From Opitutia bacterium (GTDB lineage Bacteria; Verrucomicrobiota; Verrucomicrobiia; Opitutales; UBA953): a DNA stretch of 6,491 nucleotides. The position numbers and the translations under genes were made by a program. The stretch lies in contig CANHRV010000051.1 in assembly GCA_947463395.1 (NCBI GenBank), positions 1 through 6,491 of the forward strand. The letters are read 5' to 3'. Positions 6,489 through 6,491 of the stretch are shown piece after piece (within the stretch, counting starts at the first letter, position 1; each line of letters starts with the position of its first letter). The notes beneath the pieces were generated by a model. It was not told where the DNA came from. It ran no database searches and saw nothing but the letters and a program-made list of their open reading frames with translations.

Positions 6489-6491
6489 CTA

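Overview
The window looks like ordinary chromosomal housekeeping DNA from a Gram-negative-type bacterium with moderate GC (judged by eye, not counted). No phage, transposon, CRISPR, tRNA or rRNA signature was seen. The gene set is TypA, M3 oligopeptidase, a DUF151 bifunctional-nuclease-domain protein, a Dus enzyme, an A-type Fe-S carrier, a secreted-type MsrB, and an Obg with a basic tail in place of the OCT domain. A member of the PVC group, perhaps Verrucomicrobiota, would fit this set and the protein style. That is only an inference; no marker here is decisive.

Layout. Left block, minus strand: prlC (oligopeptidase A-like) is followed 75 bases downstream by typA, whose C-terminal half runs off the left edge. 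The two may be co-transcribed. A divergent intergenic region of about 130 bases follows. Right block, plus strand: a compact run of four genes, DUF151 protein, dusB-like, erpA/iscA-like and msrB. The first two overlap by 4 bases, and the later gaps are 51 and 17 bases, so this is a probable operon. Then obg comes in on the minus strand from the right edge and converges on msrB. The two stop codons touch, with no base between them.

Function. Translation and ribosome functions (TypA, Obg, Dus), peptide turnover (PrlC), and Fe-S or methionine-oxidation maintenance (A-type carrier, MsrB) sit together. All are widespread genes, and no new multi-gene system is evident.

The most interesting structural point is at 5505-5540. 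A perfect 10-bp inverted repeat with a T-rich tail forms a textbook intrinsic terminator for the plus-strand operon, yet it lies inside the coding sequence for the basic tail of the convergent obg. Other points worth a look are an in-frame TAG in obg at the last three bases of the window, the weak or badly placed ribosome-binding sites along the plus-strand operon, and the non-ATG start of prlC.
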